Positions 50,832-59,933 of a stretch of 64,000 nucleotides of DNA are shown here, piece after piece. The position numbers and the translations under genes were made by a program. The DNA is taken from positions 1 through 64,000 of the forward strand of contig CAVPUV010000039.1 in assembly GCA_963708905.1 (NCBI GenBank). The letters run 5' to 3'. Numbering within the stretch: the stretch's first letter is position 1; each line of letters begins with the position of its first letter. The DNA is from SHZL01 sp963708905. GTDB taxonomy: Bacteria; Pseudomonadota; Gammaproteobacteria; Xanthomonadales; SZUA-36. The notes below the pieces were generated by a model. It ran no database searches. It was not told the origin of the DNA and worked only from the letters and a program-made list of their open reading frames with translations.

Positions 50832-51306
50832 GTGCGGGTAGTTCAGGCAACGATTTGACGGCTTGCAGAACTTCATCGACGTGGTCCTTGACGCGGACCT
50901 TACGCCACTCCTGGCGTAACACACCCTGCTTGTCGAGCAGAAATGTGCTGCGTTCAATGCCCATGAATTTGCGGCCATAGAGGGTTTTTTCCCGGATTAC
51001 ATCGAATTGCCGGCACAAGGTCCCGTCTGCATCGGACAGCAGGTCGAACGGTAGTTTCAGCCTGGCCTTGAAATTCTCATGCATTTTTATGCTGTCACGC
51101 GATACTCCCCGTACGTCGGCGCCAGCTTTACGGAATAATGCATGGGCAGCGGCAAATTGCTGGCCCTCCATAGTGCAGCCCGGGGTATTGTCTTTGGGGT
51201 AAAAATAAAGAACCAGATGGGTGCCCAGGAAATCTTGCAGTGAAAAAGCTTTGTCGCCGGTGGCGGGTAAGGAGAAATTTGCGACCTTCTTGCCGATGCT
51301 GACCAT
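50821..51306 (-). CDS. bcp: Thioredoxin-dependent peroxiredoxin, Bcp/PrxQ type
   Basis: 161 residues from ATG 51306. The peroxidatic site is FYPKDNTPGCTMEG with Cys44 and Thr41. The PrxQ resolving Cys that normally follows five residues on (GCTxExC) is absent here (GCTMEGQQF), and a later Cys (LCRQF) could serve or the enzyme may be 1-Cys. It reduces peroxides in the cytoplasm. It overlaps the PhoH-like gene downstream and is divergent from dapA. Confidence 0.93.
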   Translation of the reverse strand: MVSIGKKVANFSLPATGDKAFSLQDFLGTHLVLYFYPKDNTPGCTMEGQQFAAAHALFRKAGADVRGVSRDSIKMHENFKARLKLPFDLLSDADGTLCRQFDVIREKTLYGRKFMGIERSTFLLDKQGVLRQEWRKVRVKDHVDEVLQAVKSLPELPAHGK

Positions 51307-51407
51307 TGAATTCCAGTGTGAGGATATTTTCGACGGAGGTTGCAGGATACTTGTCAGCCAGAGGTACCGCAAGTACCATGCAGCCGGTCCCGGGAAATAT
51401 ATAAGCT

Positions 51408-52289
51408 ATGTTTAAAGGTAGTATTGTTGCGCTCGTAACGCCCTTCGATGCAGCGGGCGAGATCGACTTCACCGCCCTCGCCGCGCTGGTGTCCTTTCAC
51501 CTGGATGCAGGCACGGACGCGCTTGTAGTCGGTGGAACCACGGGGGAATCCGCGTGTTTGCGCGCTGGAGAGTTCCAGACCCTGCTCAGCGCGGTAATCA
51601 GCCAGGTGGCTGGCCAGATACCGGTGATTGCAGGTACCGGCACCTCGGCGACCGAGCGCACCATGGAAAACACACGGCTGGCAGCGGCCTGCGGGGCGGA
51701 TGGCGCCCTGGTGGTGACGCCTTATTATAACCGCCCTACGCAACACGGCCTGGTGGAGCATTTCCTGGCCATCGCTGACAGCAGCGAGCTACCGCTCATC
51801 CTCTACAACGTGCCCTCACGGACCGCAGTGGATATGCTGCCTGAAACCGTGCAGAAGCTGGCCGGCCATGAACGAATCGTTGCCATTAAAGAGGCTGTCG
51901 GACGCATGGATCGTGTGGCAGAGTTGCTGCGGCTTTGCGGTAGTGAATTTACCGTGCTGAGCGGCGATGACAACAGTTTTCTGCAGGCGATGATTTGTGG
52001 TGCGCGCGGTGTCATTTCCGTGGCTGCAAATGTCGTGCCTGCCGCTTTCAAGTTTATTTGCCAGGCCGTGGAGCGGCACGATTGGGCAGCAGCCGAGACC
52101 GAAGAGGCTCGCTTACGTGCGCTGTTTGAACTGCTGATGATCGAAACCAATCCGATTCCGGTAAAATGGGCCCTGCATGAGATGTCCTTGTGTTCAGAGC
52201 GACTGAGATTGCCTTTAACACCTCTTTCGGCCATTTACCGCGAAGCGCTGCATCATTGCCTGACAACGCTGGGCGTTTTGAAAATTTGA
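51408..52289 (+). CDS. dapA: 4-hydroxy-tetrahydrodipicolinate synthase
   Basis: 293 residues, usual length. It condenses pyruvate with aspartate semialdehyde in lysine/diaminopimelate synthesis. GGTTGESACL (43-52) binds substrate, TPYYNRPTQ and Tyr133 in LYNVPSRT are catalytic, and Lys161 in AIKEAVG forms the Schiff base. DapA tetramer residues appear intact. It precedes bamC by 9 bp, the same gene pair seen in E. coli (dapA-nlpB). Confidence 0.97.
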   Translation: MFKGSIVALVTPFDAAGEIDFTALAALVSFHLDAGTDALVVGGTTGESACLRAGEFQTLLSAVISQVAGQIPVIAGTGTSATERTMENTRLAAACGADGALVVTPYYNRPTQHGLVEHFLAIADSSELPLILYNVPSRTAVDMLPETVQKLAGHERIVAIKEAVGRMDRVAELLRLCGSEFTVLSGDDNSFLQAMICGARGVISVAANVVPAAFKFICQAVERHDWAAAETEEARLRALFELLMIETNPIPVKWALHEMSLCSERLRLPLTPLSAIYREALHHCLTTLGVLKI

Positions 52290-52298
52290 GAACCTGAG

Positions 52299-52946
52299 AT
52301 GAAACCGCAGGCAAGAACAAGTCAGAAATATTGGCGGGCAGCCAGCTTGGCCGCATTGTCGGCGTGTGCGATGATGCTGGCGTCTTGCCGCATGTTTGGA
52401 CACAAGGAAAAGCAACCCTTGTATTATTCCGCAGCCGAAACGCCACCACTGGAAATTCCGGAAGGTCTGGATCGGCCTGTTTCCAGCAGTGCCCTCGTCA
52501 TTGTCGTTCCTTTGGCGCCATTACCAGCGAAAGAAATGCAAATCGTACCGCCGCGTGTTTCCAGCCAGACTGAGGCCAGCAAAGACGGCTCAGGTATTCG
52601 GTGGTCATCCGAGGGCGTTTACCTTTTTGTACAGGACACACAGGCCAGCGTTTACCGCCGGCTCGGCCTGGCTATCAAGCGCAGCGGCATGTCTTTGTCT
52701 GAGGCGAGCGTGGAAGACGGTTATCAGTTCGAGTACTTCCACGATACAAAAGACCCGGATAGAGGTTTTTTCAGCAGATTGGCGTTTTGGCGGCATGATG
52801 GGCCAAACTACAGTGGCTCCTATCACGCCATGACGCAAGCTGACGGTGAGGCTACGCGGGTATTCATCAGGAATGCAGATGGTTCGGAAGTTGATCAGAA
52901 TGCAGCGGAGCACTTGCTGGTCATTCTCGGTCAGCGCCTGGGCTGA
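52299..52946 (+). CDS. bamC: BamC (NlpB), outer-membrane assembly lipoprotein
   Basis: 215 residues, shorter than E. coli BamC (344), with one helix-grip domain where E. coli has two. A lipobox LASC gives Cys30. The unstructured N-terminal LEIPEGLDRPV is the conserved BamD-binding segment. The domain has VYLFVQDTQASVYRRLGLAI and FFSRLAFWRHDGPN. It joins the Bam complex that inserts outer-membrane barrels. Position right after dapA supports the call. Confidence 0.88.
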   Translation: MKPQARTSQKYWRAASLAALSACAMMLASCRMFGHKEKQPLYYSAAETPPLEIPEGLDRPVSSSALVIVVPLAPLPAKEMQIVPPRVSSQTEASKDGSGIRWSSEGVYLFVQDTQASVYRRLGLAIKRSGMSLSEASVEDGYQFEYFHDTKDPDRGFFSRLAFWRHDGPNYSGSYHAMTQADGEATRVFIRNADGSEVDQNAAEHLLVILGQRLG

Positions 52947-52983
52947 ACCGCGATCTGTTTGACTTGGGGCGATTATTGCGGGA

Positions 52984-53307
52984 TCAGCGTTCCAGTAACG
53001 GCAGTTTGTTTGCCTTGCCGTCCCACTCGACTGCGTCGGATGGAGGATCCTTGCGTTGCGTAATGACCGGCCATTGCAGCGCCAGTTCGGCATTCAGCTG
53101 GGTGAAAAGCTCCTGTCCGCCGGGCAGGTCGTCTTCGGGATAAATCGCTTCCGCGGGGCATTCCGGCTCGCACAAAGTGCAATCGATGCATTCTTCCGGG
53201 TCGATGACGAGGAAATTTGGGCCCTCATGAAAACAGTCGACAGGGCACACCTCAACACAGTCCATGTATTTGCATTTGATACAATTTTCAGTAACGACAA
53301 ATGTCAT
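52984..53307 (-). CDS. fdxA: Ferredoxin FdxA, 7Fe type
   Basis: 107 residues. The N-terminal MTFVVTENCIKCKYMDCVEV and CPVDCFHEGPNFLVI carry the [3Fe-4S] and [4Fe-4S] ligands, followed by CIDCTLCEPECP for the second cluster. The C-terminal extension (FTQLNAELALQWPVITQRKD) is typical of the Azotobacter-type FdxA. The ATG at 53307 is used; the frame is open further up but would run through the tRNA. It lies 46 bp downstream of tRNA-Glu on the same strand, so it could share a transcript. Confidence 0.95.
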   Translation of the reverse strand: MTFVVTENCIKCKYMDCVEVCPVDCFHEGPNFLVIDPEECIDCTLCEPECPAEAIYPEDDLPGGQELFTQLNAELALQWPVITQRKDPPSDAVEWDGKANKLPLLER

Positions 53308-53353
53308 CTTCTCACTCTGTACAAACCAATTCAGCCGAGGACTTCGCAACCGT

Positions 53354-53429
53354 TGGCGCTCCCTACGAGAATCGAACTCGTGTTTCTGCCTTGAGAGGGC
53401 AGCGTCCTGGACCGCTAGACGAAGGGAGC
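53354..53429 (-). tRNA. tRNA-Glu (CTC)
   Basis: On the minus strand the 76-nt cloverleaf begins GCTCCCTTCGTCTAGCGG. The 7-bp acceptor stem GCTCCCT/AGGGAGC, an anticodon arm CTGCC-CTCTCAA-GGCAG with anticodon CTC, and a T-arm ACGAG-TTCGATT-CTCGT are all present. CCA is encoded after a G discriminator. It lies upstream of fdxA. Confidence 0.97.
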
Positions 53430-53562
53430 GTAGTGCAATCGGCCGCACATGTTAAACTAGCGCCTACATCATATTCAATCTGAATCCTATAGCAACCATC
53501 CTTTTCAGGGTTAAGCGGCCAGGATCCGGCAGTGTTGAGCCCAGCAGACCAGGAACAGAGTT

Positions 53563-54837
53563 ATCAAAGCCTATACCGAAATAGCCGAATCCAGGCACGG
53601 AATCGCTCTGAAAGAGTTGTGTCCGCACGCCACCGAGGTGGTTAAGGATCTGCAGGATGCTGGCTTCGAAGCCTATATCGTCGGCGGCGGCGTGCGCGAT
53701 CTATTGCTGGGAAAAGCGCCCAAGGATTTCGATGTGGCAACCAGCGCGACACCGGAAGAGGTGCTGGATATCTTTCCGCGCTGCCGCTTGATAGGTCGCA
53801 GATTCCGTCTGGCGCATGTGCGTAAGAAAGGCGCATTGATCGAGGTGGCGACGTTTCGTGGTCAGAGTACAGAAGAAGGCGACCGTGAACAGTTGAATGG
53901 CCGCATTCTGCGGGATAACGTCTGGGGAACAGTGGAAGAAGATGCGATACGACGGGATTTCACCATCAATGCCATGTTTCTGGATCCCGTTCGTGGAACC
54001 ATCCGGGATTACCTGGGCGGTTACAAAGACCTGAAACAGAAACGATTACGTTTAATCGGTGAGCCCCAGCTGCGTTACCGCGAGGATCCAGTCCGTTTGC
54101 TGCGCGCAGCCCGCTTTGTGGCCAAACTCGATGTTGAACCCGATGAGGGGACCGAACTCCCGATTCGAAACCTGGCGCCTCTTCTCAACAGCGTGCCGCC
54201 TGCACGTTTATTTGAAGAAGTTTGCAAACTATTTCTGACCGGCCATGGTCTGCGCAGCATGGAGGCCCTGCAGCGCTTTGGCTTGAGTTCAAGCTTGTTC
54301 CCTGCTTTGGATAAGGTAAACGCATCCGGCCAGATCGAGCTTGGACCCCTGCTGCGCCAGGCCCTTGCAAACACCGATGCGCGGATAGGCGAGGGGAAAT
54401 CCGTGACCCCGGCATTTTTGTTTGCCGCCTTGTTGTGGCAGCCGATGAAAGAGCGATCGGAGGCCCTGATGGCTGATGGCATGGCGGTATACGATGCCTT
54501 CATGGTAGCCGCAGATGAAGTATTTGCCACCCAGTCGCGCAGCACGGCTGTTCCGCGACGTTTCAGTGCCATCTCCAGGCAAATCTGGTCGCTACAGCCG
54601 CGTTTCAATAAAACCTCTGGCGCGCGCTGGAAGCGTTTATTCCTGGAACAACGTTTTCGCGCCGCATACGACTTTCTGTTATTGCGTGTCGCAGAAGACC
54701 CCGCCCTGACAGAGTTGGCAGTGTTCTGGACCCGGGCCCAGGAAGGCTTGTCAGTCCCTGTGCCTGAAAGCGTCGACAGGAAACCAATACGGCGCCGGCG
54801 ACCACGCACGCGCCGCCGCGGTGCTAACCGGCCCTGA
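53563..54837 (+). CDS. pcnB: Poly(A) polymerase I with a non-canonical start
   Basis: About 424 residues (405 from the TTG). The catalytic head has IVGGGVRDLLLGKAPKDFDV (GG-flexible loop and DxD), VATFRGQSTEEGDR and RRDFTINAMF, matching tRNA-nucleotidyltransferase-type PcnB. The conserved N-terminal motif (RxHxI....xxxA..V) is here SRHGIALKELCPHATEVV, which begins before the first ATG/GTG/TTG (TTG at 53617). Between the TGA at 53536 and 53617 only ATC, ATA and CTG codons could start. AGGA lies 8 bases before ATC 53563, so that start is chosen. E. coli pcnB is known to use AUU, so low-efficiency initiation is plausible. It adds 3' poly(A) to RNA. folK follows. Confidence 0.85.
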   Translation: MKAYTEIAESRHGIALKELCPHATEVVKDLQDAGFEAYIVGGGVRDLLLGKAPKDFDVATSATPEEVLDIFPRCRLIGRRFRLAHVRKKGALIEVATFRGQSTEEGDREQLNGRILRDNVWGTVEEDAIRRDFTINAMFLDPVRGTIRDYLGGYKDLKQKRLRLIGEPQLRYREDPVRLLRAARFVAKLDVEPDEGTELPIRNLAPLLNSVPPARLFEEVCKLFLTGHGLRSMEALQRFGLSSSLFPALDKVNASGQIELGPLLRQALANTDARIGEGKSVTPAFLFAALLWQPMKERSEALMADGMAVYDAFMVAADEVFATQSRSTAVPRRFSAISRQIWSLQPRFNKTSGARWKRLFLEQRFRAAYDFLLLRVAEDPALTELAVFWTRAQEGLSVPVPESVDRKPIRRRRPRTRRRGANRP

Positions 54838-54858
54838 GGCAGAACCAATTCAGCTGTC

Positions 54859-55341
54859 ATGCGCGCTTTTGTCGGACTCGGAAGCAACCTGGGTGACGGG
54901 CCCGCCATGGTTCGCGCAGCGCTGGCCGAGATCGATCAGCAGGATTCCATCCATGTCGTGCGCGTTTCCAGTCTTTATCGAACTGCAGCCTGGGGCTGCA
55001 CAGACCAGCCTGATTTCACCAATGCAGTGGCGGAACTCGAAACCAGCCTGAGCCCGGAAGACCTGCTGGCGGTATTGCTGGATACTGAACTGCGCTTGGG
55101 TCGCGAGCGCAACTCCATTCGCTGGAGTCCAAGAATCATCGATATTGATTTGTTATGCTGCGGGCAGTACGTATCGCGCGGACCGAATCTCGAGTTGCCT
55201 CATCCCCGAATGCACCTGCGCGCTTTTGTCCTGGCGCCATTACTGGAGCTCGACTCGGACTTGGTCATTCCTGGTATAGGTTCCGTTCGAACTTGCCTGG
55301 ACCGGCTGGAAACTCAGGGCATTCAGCGACTAGAGAATTAG
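54859..55341 (+). CDS. folK: 2-amino-4-hydroxy-6-hydroxymethyldihydropteridine pyrophosphokinase
   Basis: 160 residues. GLGSNLGDG (residues 6-14) is the pterin/ATP loop, and the catalytic core has LRLGRERNSIRWSPRIIDID then LPHPRMHLRAFVL. It makes the pyrophosphorylated pterin for folate synthesis. It starts 22 bp after pcnB, the order seen in E. coli and Pseudomonas. The strong terminator 110 bp after the stop ends the pcnB-folK unit. Confidence 0.96.
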   Translation: MRAFVGLGSNLGDGPAMVRAALAEIDQQDSIHVVRVSSLYRTAAWGCTDQPDFTNAVAELETSLSPEDLLAVLLDTELRLGRERNSIRWSPRIIDIDLLCCGQYVSRGPNLELPHPRMHLRAFVLAPLLELDSDLVIPGIGSVRTCLDRLETQGIQRLEN

Positions 55342-55742
55342 ATTTGCATTTTTAGCAGATAGTGGTATTATTACCACCAACCTTGGTAGAACTGCAACAT
55401 TTAGCAAGGTCGCAGGGCGCGAAATACGGGTACATCACTCCAAAAGCCTACCTCTCCCCTTTATCGGGGAGAGGTTTTTTTTGTCTGCAATTTCTGTTCT
55501 TTACCCTGAATCTGTCCAGTTGTTGCGAAAAAGCAACAGAAATCAGGTCCTGTTGACCCTTTATTGGCAGCGGAATCGCAATGGCCTGACCGGTCCATGG
55601 TGGTTGTCCAAATCTGAATTTCTGTCCTCGATGCAGCTGAAAGCATCATTAAGCTTTTTTCTGCGTAAGGGCTCGGTTAAGCTTCCATTTTTCCACAACA
55701 GGTCGATCATGGCCGTTCCTGAAGTACTCCCTAGTCAAAGCG
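55342..55742. other. Intergenic region between folK and leuS
   Basis: About 400 bp. It contains the folK terminator (listed separately) and a small stem GTTGC-N6-GCAAC near 55525. The last 200 bp presumably carry the leuS promoter; no clear -35/-10 pair or leucine-codon-rich leader peptide is visible, so tRNA-mediated attenuation is not evident. No gene is supported. Confidence 0.35.
55451..55482 (+). terminator. Intrinsic terminator after folK
   Basis: CCTCTCCCC at 55451-55459, a short loop, GGGGAGAGG at 55466-55474, then TTTTTTTT at 55475-55482. One of the best terminators in the window. Confidence 0.95.
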
Positions 55743-58364
55743 ATGAATTCCAAGATGTCCGAGCTGGTCTATAAGCACGAAGAAATCGAGCTGAGCGTAC
55801 AGCAACGCTGGCAGGCGCACGATGCTTTCCGCGCGACTGAAAACGCTACAGGCGAAAAATTCTATTGCCTGTCGATGTTGCCCTATCCATCGGGTGCCTT
55901 GCACATGGGCCATGTGCGCAATTACACCATCGGTGATGTCATCAGCCGATATCACCGCATGTGTGGCCGCAATGTACTGCAACCCATGGGCTGGGACGCT
56001 TTTGGTCTGCCTGCGGAAAACGCCGCGATCAGCAATAACACGGCCCCGGCAATTTGGACCTATGCCAACATTGCGCATATGAAAACCCAGCTGAAGCGGC
56101 TCGGTTTTGCCTACGACTGGTCACGGGAAGTCACCACCTGCAAGCCGGATTATTACCGCTGGGAACAGTTGATGTTTACCCGCCTGATGAAAAAAGGGCT
56201 TGCTTACCGCAAGGATGCCGAAGTGAATTGGGACCCGGTGGACCAAACGGTACTGGCCAACGAGCAGGTAGTCGATGGTCGTGGCTGGAGATCGGGTGCC
56301 GTAGTGGAGAGAAAGTCCATCCCCCAGTGGTTTCTTCGCATTACCGACTATGCAGAGGAACTGCTTTGTGGCCTGGATGAGCTGGATGCCTGGCCGGATT
56401 CAGTCAAGACCATGCAGCGTAACTGGATCGGCCGCTCCGAGGGTGTCGAGTTCAGTATGACGATTTGCGACGAACATGGCCAACCGGACGCAGGCATGCG
56501 GCAGGTCAGTGTTTACACCACACGCCCCGATACGGCTTTTGGTATGACCTACGCAGTACTGGCACCGGAGCATCCACTGGTTAATGAGGTAACTACCGCC
56601 CCGCAGGCCGAGCAGGTCAGAGCGTTTGTGCGAAATGCCCGGGCAACGACTGAGGCAGATCGGCTGGCCATCGGTGGCAGCCTGGAAAAACGTGGAATAT
56701 TTACTGGCGCTTATGTGCGCAATCCGTTTACTGACAAACCGGTACCTTTATATATAGCCGACTACGTACTGCTGGCCTATGGCACGGGAGCCATCATGGC
56801 CGTGCCCGGACAGGACCAGCGTGACTGGGACTTTGCCATCAGTCATGGTCTACCCATCATCCGCACGGTAGAACCACCCGAAGGTTGGGAGGGAGGGCCC
56901 TGGTGCGAAGACGGACTTGCGATAAACAGCGAGTGGCTGAATGGCCTCACTGTGGCTGAGGCCAAGGAGAAGGCGATCGTCTGGCTTGAAGCCCGTGGCT
57001 ACGGCAAACGAAAGATCAATTATCGTCTGCGCGACTGGGGTGTCAGCCGGCAACGTTACTGGGGTTGTCCCATCCCGGTAGTTTATTGTCCGAACTGCGC
57101 AGCCGTGCCCGTTCCGGAGGACCAGCTTCCGGTAGTGTTGCCGGAAGACGTGAGCTTCATGGGCGTTCAATCACCGATCAAGACGGACCCGCAATGGCGC
57201 AAGACATCTTGTCCCGAATGCGGCGCCGGCGCAGAGCGGGAGACCGATACCTTCGATACGTTCATGGAGTCATCCTGGTACTACGCGCGCTATTGTTGTC
57301 CCGACGCCGATACGCAGCTGGATGAACGCGCCAGGTACTGGCTGCCGGTAGACCAGTATATTGGCGGCATCGAACACGCCATTCTTCACTTGATGTATTT
57401 CCGCTTTTATCACCGGCTCATGCGGGATGCGGGCCTGGTGAATGGCAACGAGCCAGCCACCCGCCTGTTGTGTCAGGGCATGGTCGTGGCAGATACCTAT
57501 TACCGCGAAACTGCGGATGGCGGCGTCATCTGGATAAACCCGGCAAACGTGGAAGTGACGCGCGACGCGAAAGGCAAGCCTCTGGGGGCCGTGCTGCGAG
57601 CGGACGGCCGCGCCGTGACCATAGGCGCAGTGGAAAAAATGTCGAAATCGAAAAATAATGGCGTCGATCCACAGGGTCTGGTGGAACGTTATGGTGCGGA
57701 TTGCGTGCGCCTGTTCTCCATGTTTGCTGCCCCCCCTGATCAGTCACTTGAATGGTCGGATTCAGGTGTCGAAGGGGCATCCCGATTTTTACGCCGGGTC
57801 TGGTCCCAGGTCATGCAACATGTCGAAGCAGGCCCGGTTGAGCCTCTGCACCCGACTGCTCTGGATCAGGCGCAACGTGAATTGCGTCGACTCGTGCACG
57901 AAACGATCGCTAAAGTCAGTGACGACATCAGCCGGCGTTACACCTTCAATACCGCGATAGCCGCCATTATGGAATTGACCAATCACGTGTCGAGGTTTGA
58001 AGATGACAGTGCCCAGGGCAGGGCTGTGGTGCAAGAGGCATGGCTTGCCGTGGTGCGCCTGCTGAACCCGATTACGCCACATATCTGCGAAACTCTGTGG
58101 ACGGCGCTGGGTGAAAAAACAGCATTGTATGCTGCACCCTGGCCACTGGCCGATGAGTCTGCGCGTGTGCGTTCACAAGTCACACTCGTCATCCAGGTAA
58201 ATGGTAAAGTGCGTGCTCGCCTCGCGGTGGAACCCAGTCTGGGGCAGGACATGGCAATGAAGAAAGCACTGGAAATTGAAAACGTACAGCGCTACGTTGC
58301 AGACATGACCATTCGTAAAGTGATCCATGTTCCGGACCGCCTGCTCAATATCGTAGCAGGCTGA
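55743..58364 (+). CDS. leuS: Leucyl-tRNA synthetase
   Basis: 873 residues, usual length. The HIGH-type motif is PYPSGALHMGHVRN, the CP1 editing domain includes TTRPDTAFGMTY and the conserved GTGAIMAVPGQDQRDW, and the KMSKS motif is VEKMSKSKNNGVDP. It charges tRNA-Leu and hydrolyses mischarged products. The zinc-type CPNC...CPEC pair is present. The ATG at 55743 is taken; ATG 55755 is an equal alternative. lptE follows by 7 bp. Confidence 0.97.
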   Translation: MNSKMSELVYKHEEIELSVQQRWQAHDAFRATENATGEKFYCLSMLPYPSGALHMGHVRNYTIGDVISRYHRMCGRNVLQPMGWDAFGLPAENAAISNNTAPAIWTYANIAHMKTQLKRLGFAYDWSREVTTCKPDYYRWEQLMFTRLMKKGLAYRKDAEVNWDPVDQTVLANEQVVDGRGWRSGAVVERKSIPQWFLRITDYAEELLCGLDELDAWPDSVKTMQRNWIGRSEGVEFSMTICDEHGQPDAGMRQVSVYTTRPDTAFGMTYAVLAPEHPLVNEVTTAPQAEQVRAFVRNARATTEADRLAIGGSLEKRGIFTGAYVRNPFTDKPVPLYIADYVLLAYGTGAIMAVPGQDQRDWDFAISHGLPIIRTVEPPEGWEGGPWCEDGLAINSEWLNGLTVAEAKEKAIVWLEARGYGKRKINYRLRDWGVSRQRYWGCPIPVVYCPNCAAVPVPEDQLPVVLPEDVSFMGVQSPIKTDPQWRKTSCPECGAGAERETDTFDTFMESSWYYARYCCPDADTQLDERARYWLPVDQYIGGIEHAILHLMYFRFYHRLMRDAGLVNGNEPATRLLCQGMVVADTYYRETADGGVIWINPANVEVTRDAKGKPLGAVLRADGRAVTIGAVEKMSKSKNNGVDPQGLVERYGADCVRLFSMFAAPPDQSLEWSDSGVEGASRFLRRVWSQVMQHVEAGPVEPLHPTALDQAQRELRRLVHETIAKVSDDISRRYTFNTAIAAIMELTNHVSRFEDDSAQGRAVVQEAWLAVVRLLNPITPHICETLWTALGEKTALYAAPWPLADESARVRSQVTLVIQVNGKVRARLAVEPSLGQDMAMKKALEIENVQRYVADMTIRKVIHVPDRLLNIVAG

Positions 58365-58371
58365 TCAGGCT

Positions 58372-58869
58372 ATGAATTGCAAAGCCTCCTTGTTGGTTCT
58401 TGGCCTGACGTTGCTGTTTTCAGGCTGCGGCTTCCAGTTACGTGGCAAAGCGCAGTTACCGCCGGAAATGAACCGGACCCAACTGGTCATTGGCGACGAG
58501 TACAGCATGTTTGCCCGCCGGGTACGGGTGCTGCTGGAACAGTCGGGGGTGCAATTCGTCCCGTCGGCAGATGCAACGGCAATACTGGAAATTCCACAAA
58601 ACGACGTGGTGACTGAAGTTCTTACCATAGGTGACAATGCCAGGGTGCGGGAGTACCGCATCAGTCATACGATCCGGTTTCGGGTGCTGGCAAAAGACGG
58701 TCACGAGATCATCCCTTTGCAGACGATCCGCCAGACGCGGGAAATCAGTTTTGACGAGCAACAGATACTGGCTGTTTCCCGCGAGCAGGAATACGTCAAA
58801 CAGGACCTGGCGGAAACGCTCTCGCGCCTGCTGCTTAACCGGCTCGCTGGCGCCGGCAGCCAGTCTTGA
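58372..58869 (+). CDS. lptE: LptE (RlpB), LPS-assembly lipoprotein
   Basis: 165 residues. The lipobox LFSGC gives Cys19, and GFQLRGKAQLPPEM directly after it is the LptE hallmark. It plugs the LptD barrel and helps place LPS in the outer leaflet. It lies 7 bp after leuS and 29 bp before holA, the conserved enterobacterial order. Intact lptE contrasts with the broken lptF at 4536. Confidence 0.93.
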   Translation: MNCKASLLVLGLTLLFSGCGFQLRGKAQLPPEMNRTQLVIGDEYSMFARRVRVLLEQSGVQFVPSADATAILEIPQNDVVTEVLTIGDNARVREYRISHTIRFRVLAKDGHEIIPLQTIRQTREISFDEQQILAVSREQEYVKQDLAETLSRLLLNRLAGAGSQS

Positions 58870-58898
58870 TCCAGGCAAGGAACTCCGGTCCTTGAGCA

Positions 58899-59933
58899 AT
58901 GAACATCAAACCTGAACGTCTGGCACGGGCTCTGGAACAGTCACTGGCATCGGTTTACCTGCTGGCGGGAGCCGAGCCCTTGCTGCTGCAAGAGTCTCGT
59001 GACCTCGTTCTCCAGGTTGCCAGGAGACACGGCTTTGTTGAGCGCAGTGTGTACCATACTGGAAGCTCTTTCGACTGGGAAATCATTAAAAATGCCGCTG
59101 GGGAGCAGTCGCTGTTTTCATCCCGCAATGTGATAGATGTGCGTCTCCCTACGGGTAAACCCGGCCAGGATGGCGGCAAGTTCTTCAGCCAATGGGCCAG
59201 AAGTCCCGACCCGGACAGGTTGTTGATCATCTCTTGTGACGAGTGGGATTCGGCGTCGCGCAAGTCACGTTGGGCAGCGGAACTGGGTGCTGCCGGCGTG
59301 CTGGTCGAGATCTGGCCGGTCAAGGCAAAGGAGTTGTCCGTGTGGGTTGAACGCCGCATGCGCTCGGCCGGTTTGAGCCCGGAAAGGGAAGCCGTGCGCC
59401 TGCTGGCGGATTTGGTGGAAGGCAACCTGTTTGCCGCCCAGCAGGAAATTGAAAAGCTGGCTTTGCTGAATCCAGGCAGCACCGTGACAGTGGATGTTAT
59501 CCGCCGTTCCGTTTCCAACAGTACCCGCTTTGATGCTTTTCGTCTCAGTGAGTGTCTTCTTGGAGGACAGGCAGGTGATTGTTTGAAGGTCGCCTCAGGC
59601 TTGCGCCGTACCGGTGTCGCCCTCCAGGCCATCACGGGCGCAATGTATTACCAGATAGGCCAACTGGATGCGGTGCGTGTCGCCGTGCAAGCGGGGGAGA
59701 ATGAAGCCCGTGCCTTTAGCCGGATGCGGGTTTTCGCGATGGCCCAGCCCCTGTTCCGTCACGCCTTGAACAGGTTGTCCGATCGTCAGATCGGTGACGC
59801 CTTCCGCGCGCTGGCTCTGATGGACCGGCAAAGCAAGGGACGCGCCGCGGGCGATGCCTGGCAAACGCTGGACCAGATGCTGCTGGCCCTGTGCACCGAA
59901 TCAATGATAAATGAAAGGCTAATCATCGCGTGA
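58899..59933 (+). CDS. holA: DNA polymerase III delta subunit
   Basis: 344 residues. The N-terminal part has VYLLAGAEPLLLQESRDLVL, a central SCDEWDSASRKSRW, and a C-terminal HolA helical domain (NSTRFDAFRLSECLLGGQ). Delta opens the beta clamp within the clamp loader. Its stop overlaps the nadD GTG start (GTGA), the usual coupling. Confidence 0.95.
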   Translation: MNIKPERLARALEQSLASVYLLAGAEPLLLQESRDLVLQVARRHGFVERSVYHTGSSFDWEIIKNAAGEQSLFSSRNVIDVRLPTGKPGQDGGKFFSQWARSPDPDRLLIISCDEWDSASRKSRWAAELGAAGVLVEIWPVKAKELSVWVERRMRSAGLSPEREAVRLLADLVEGNLFAAQQEIEKLALLNPGSTVTVDVIRRSVSNSTRFDAFRLSECLLGGQAGDCLKVASGLRRTGVALQAITGAMYYQIGQLDAVRVAVQAGENEARAFSRMRVFAMAQPLFRHALNRLSDRQIGDAFRALALMDRQSKGRAAGDAWQTLDQMLLALCTESMINERLIIA

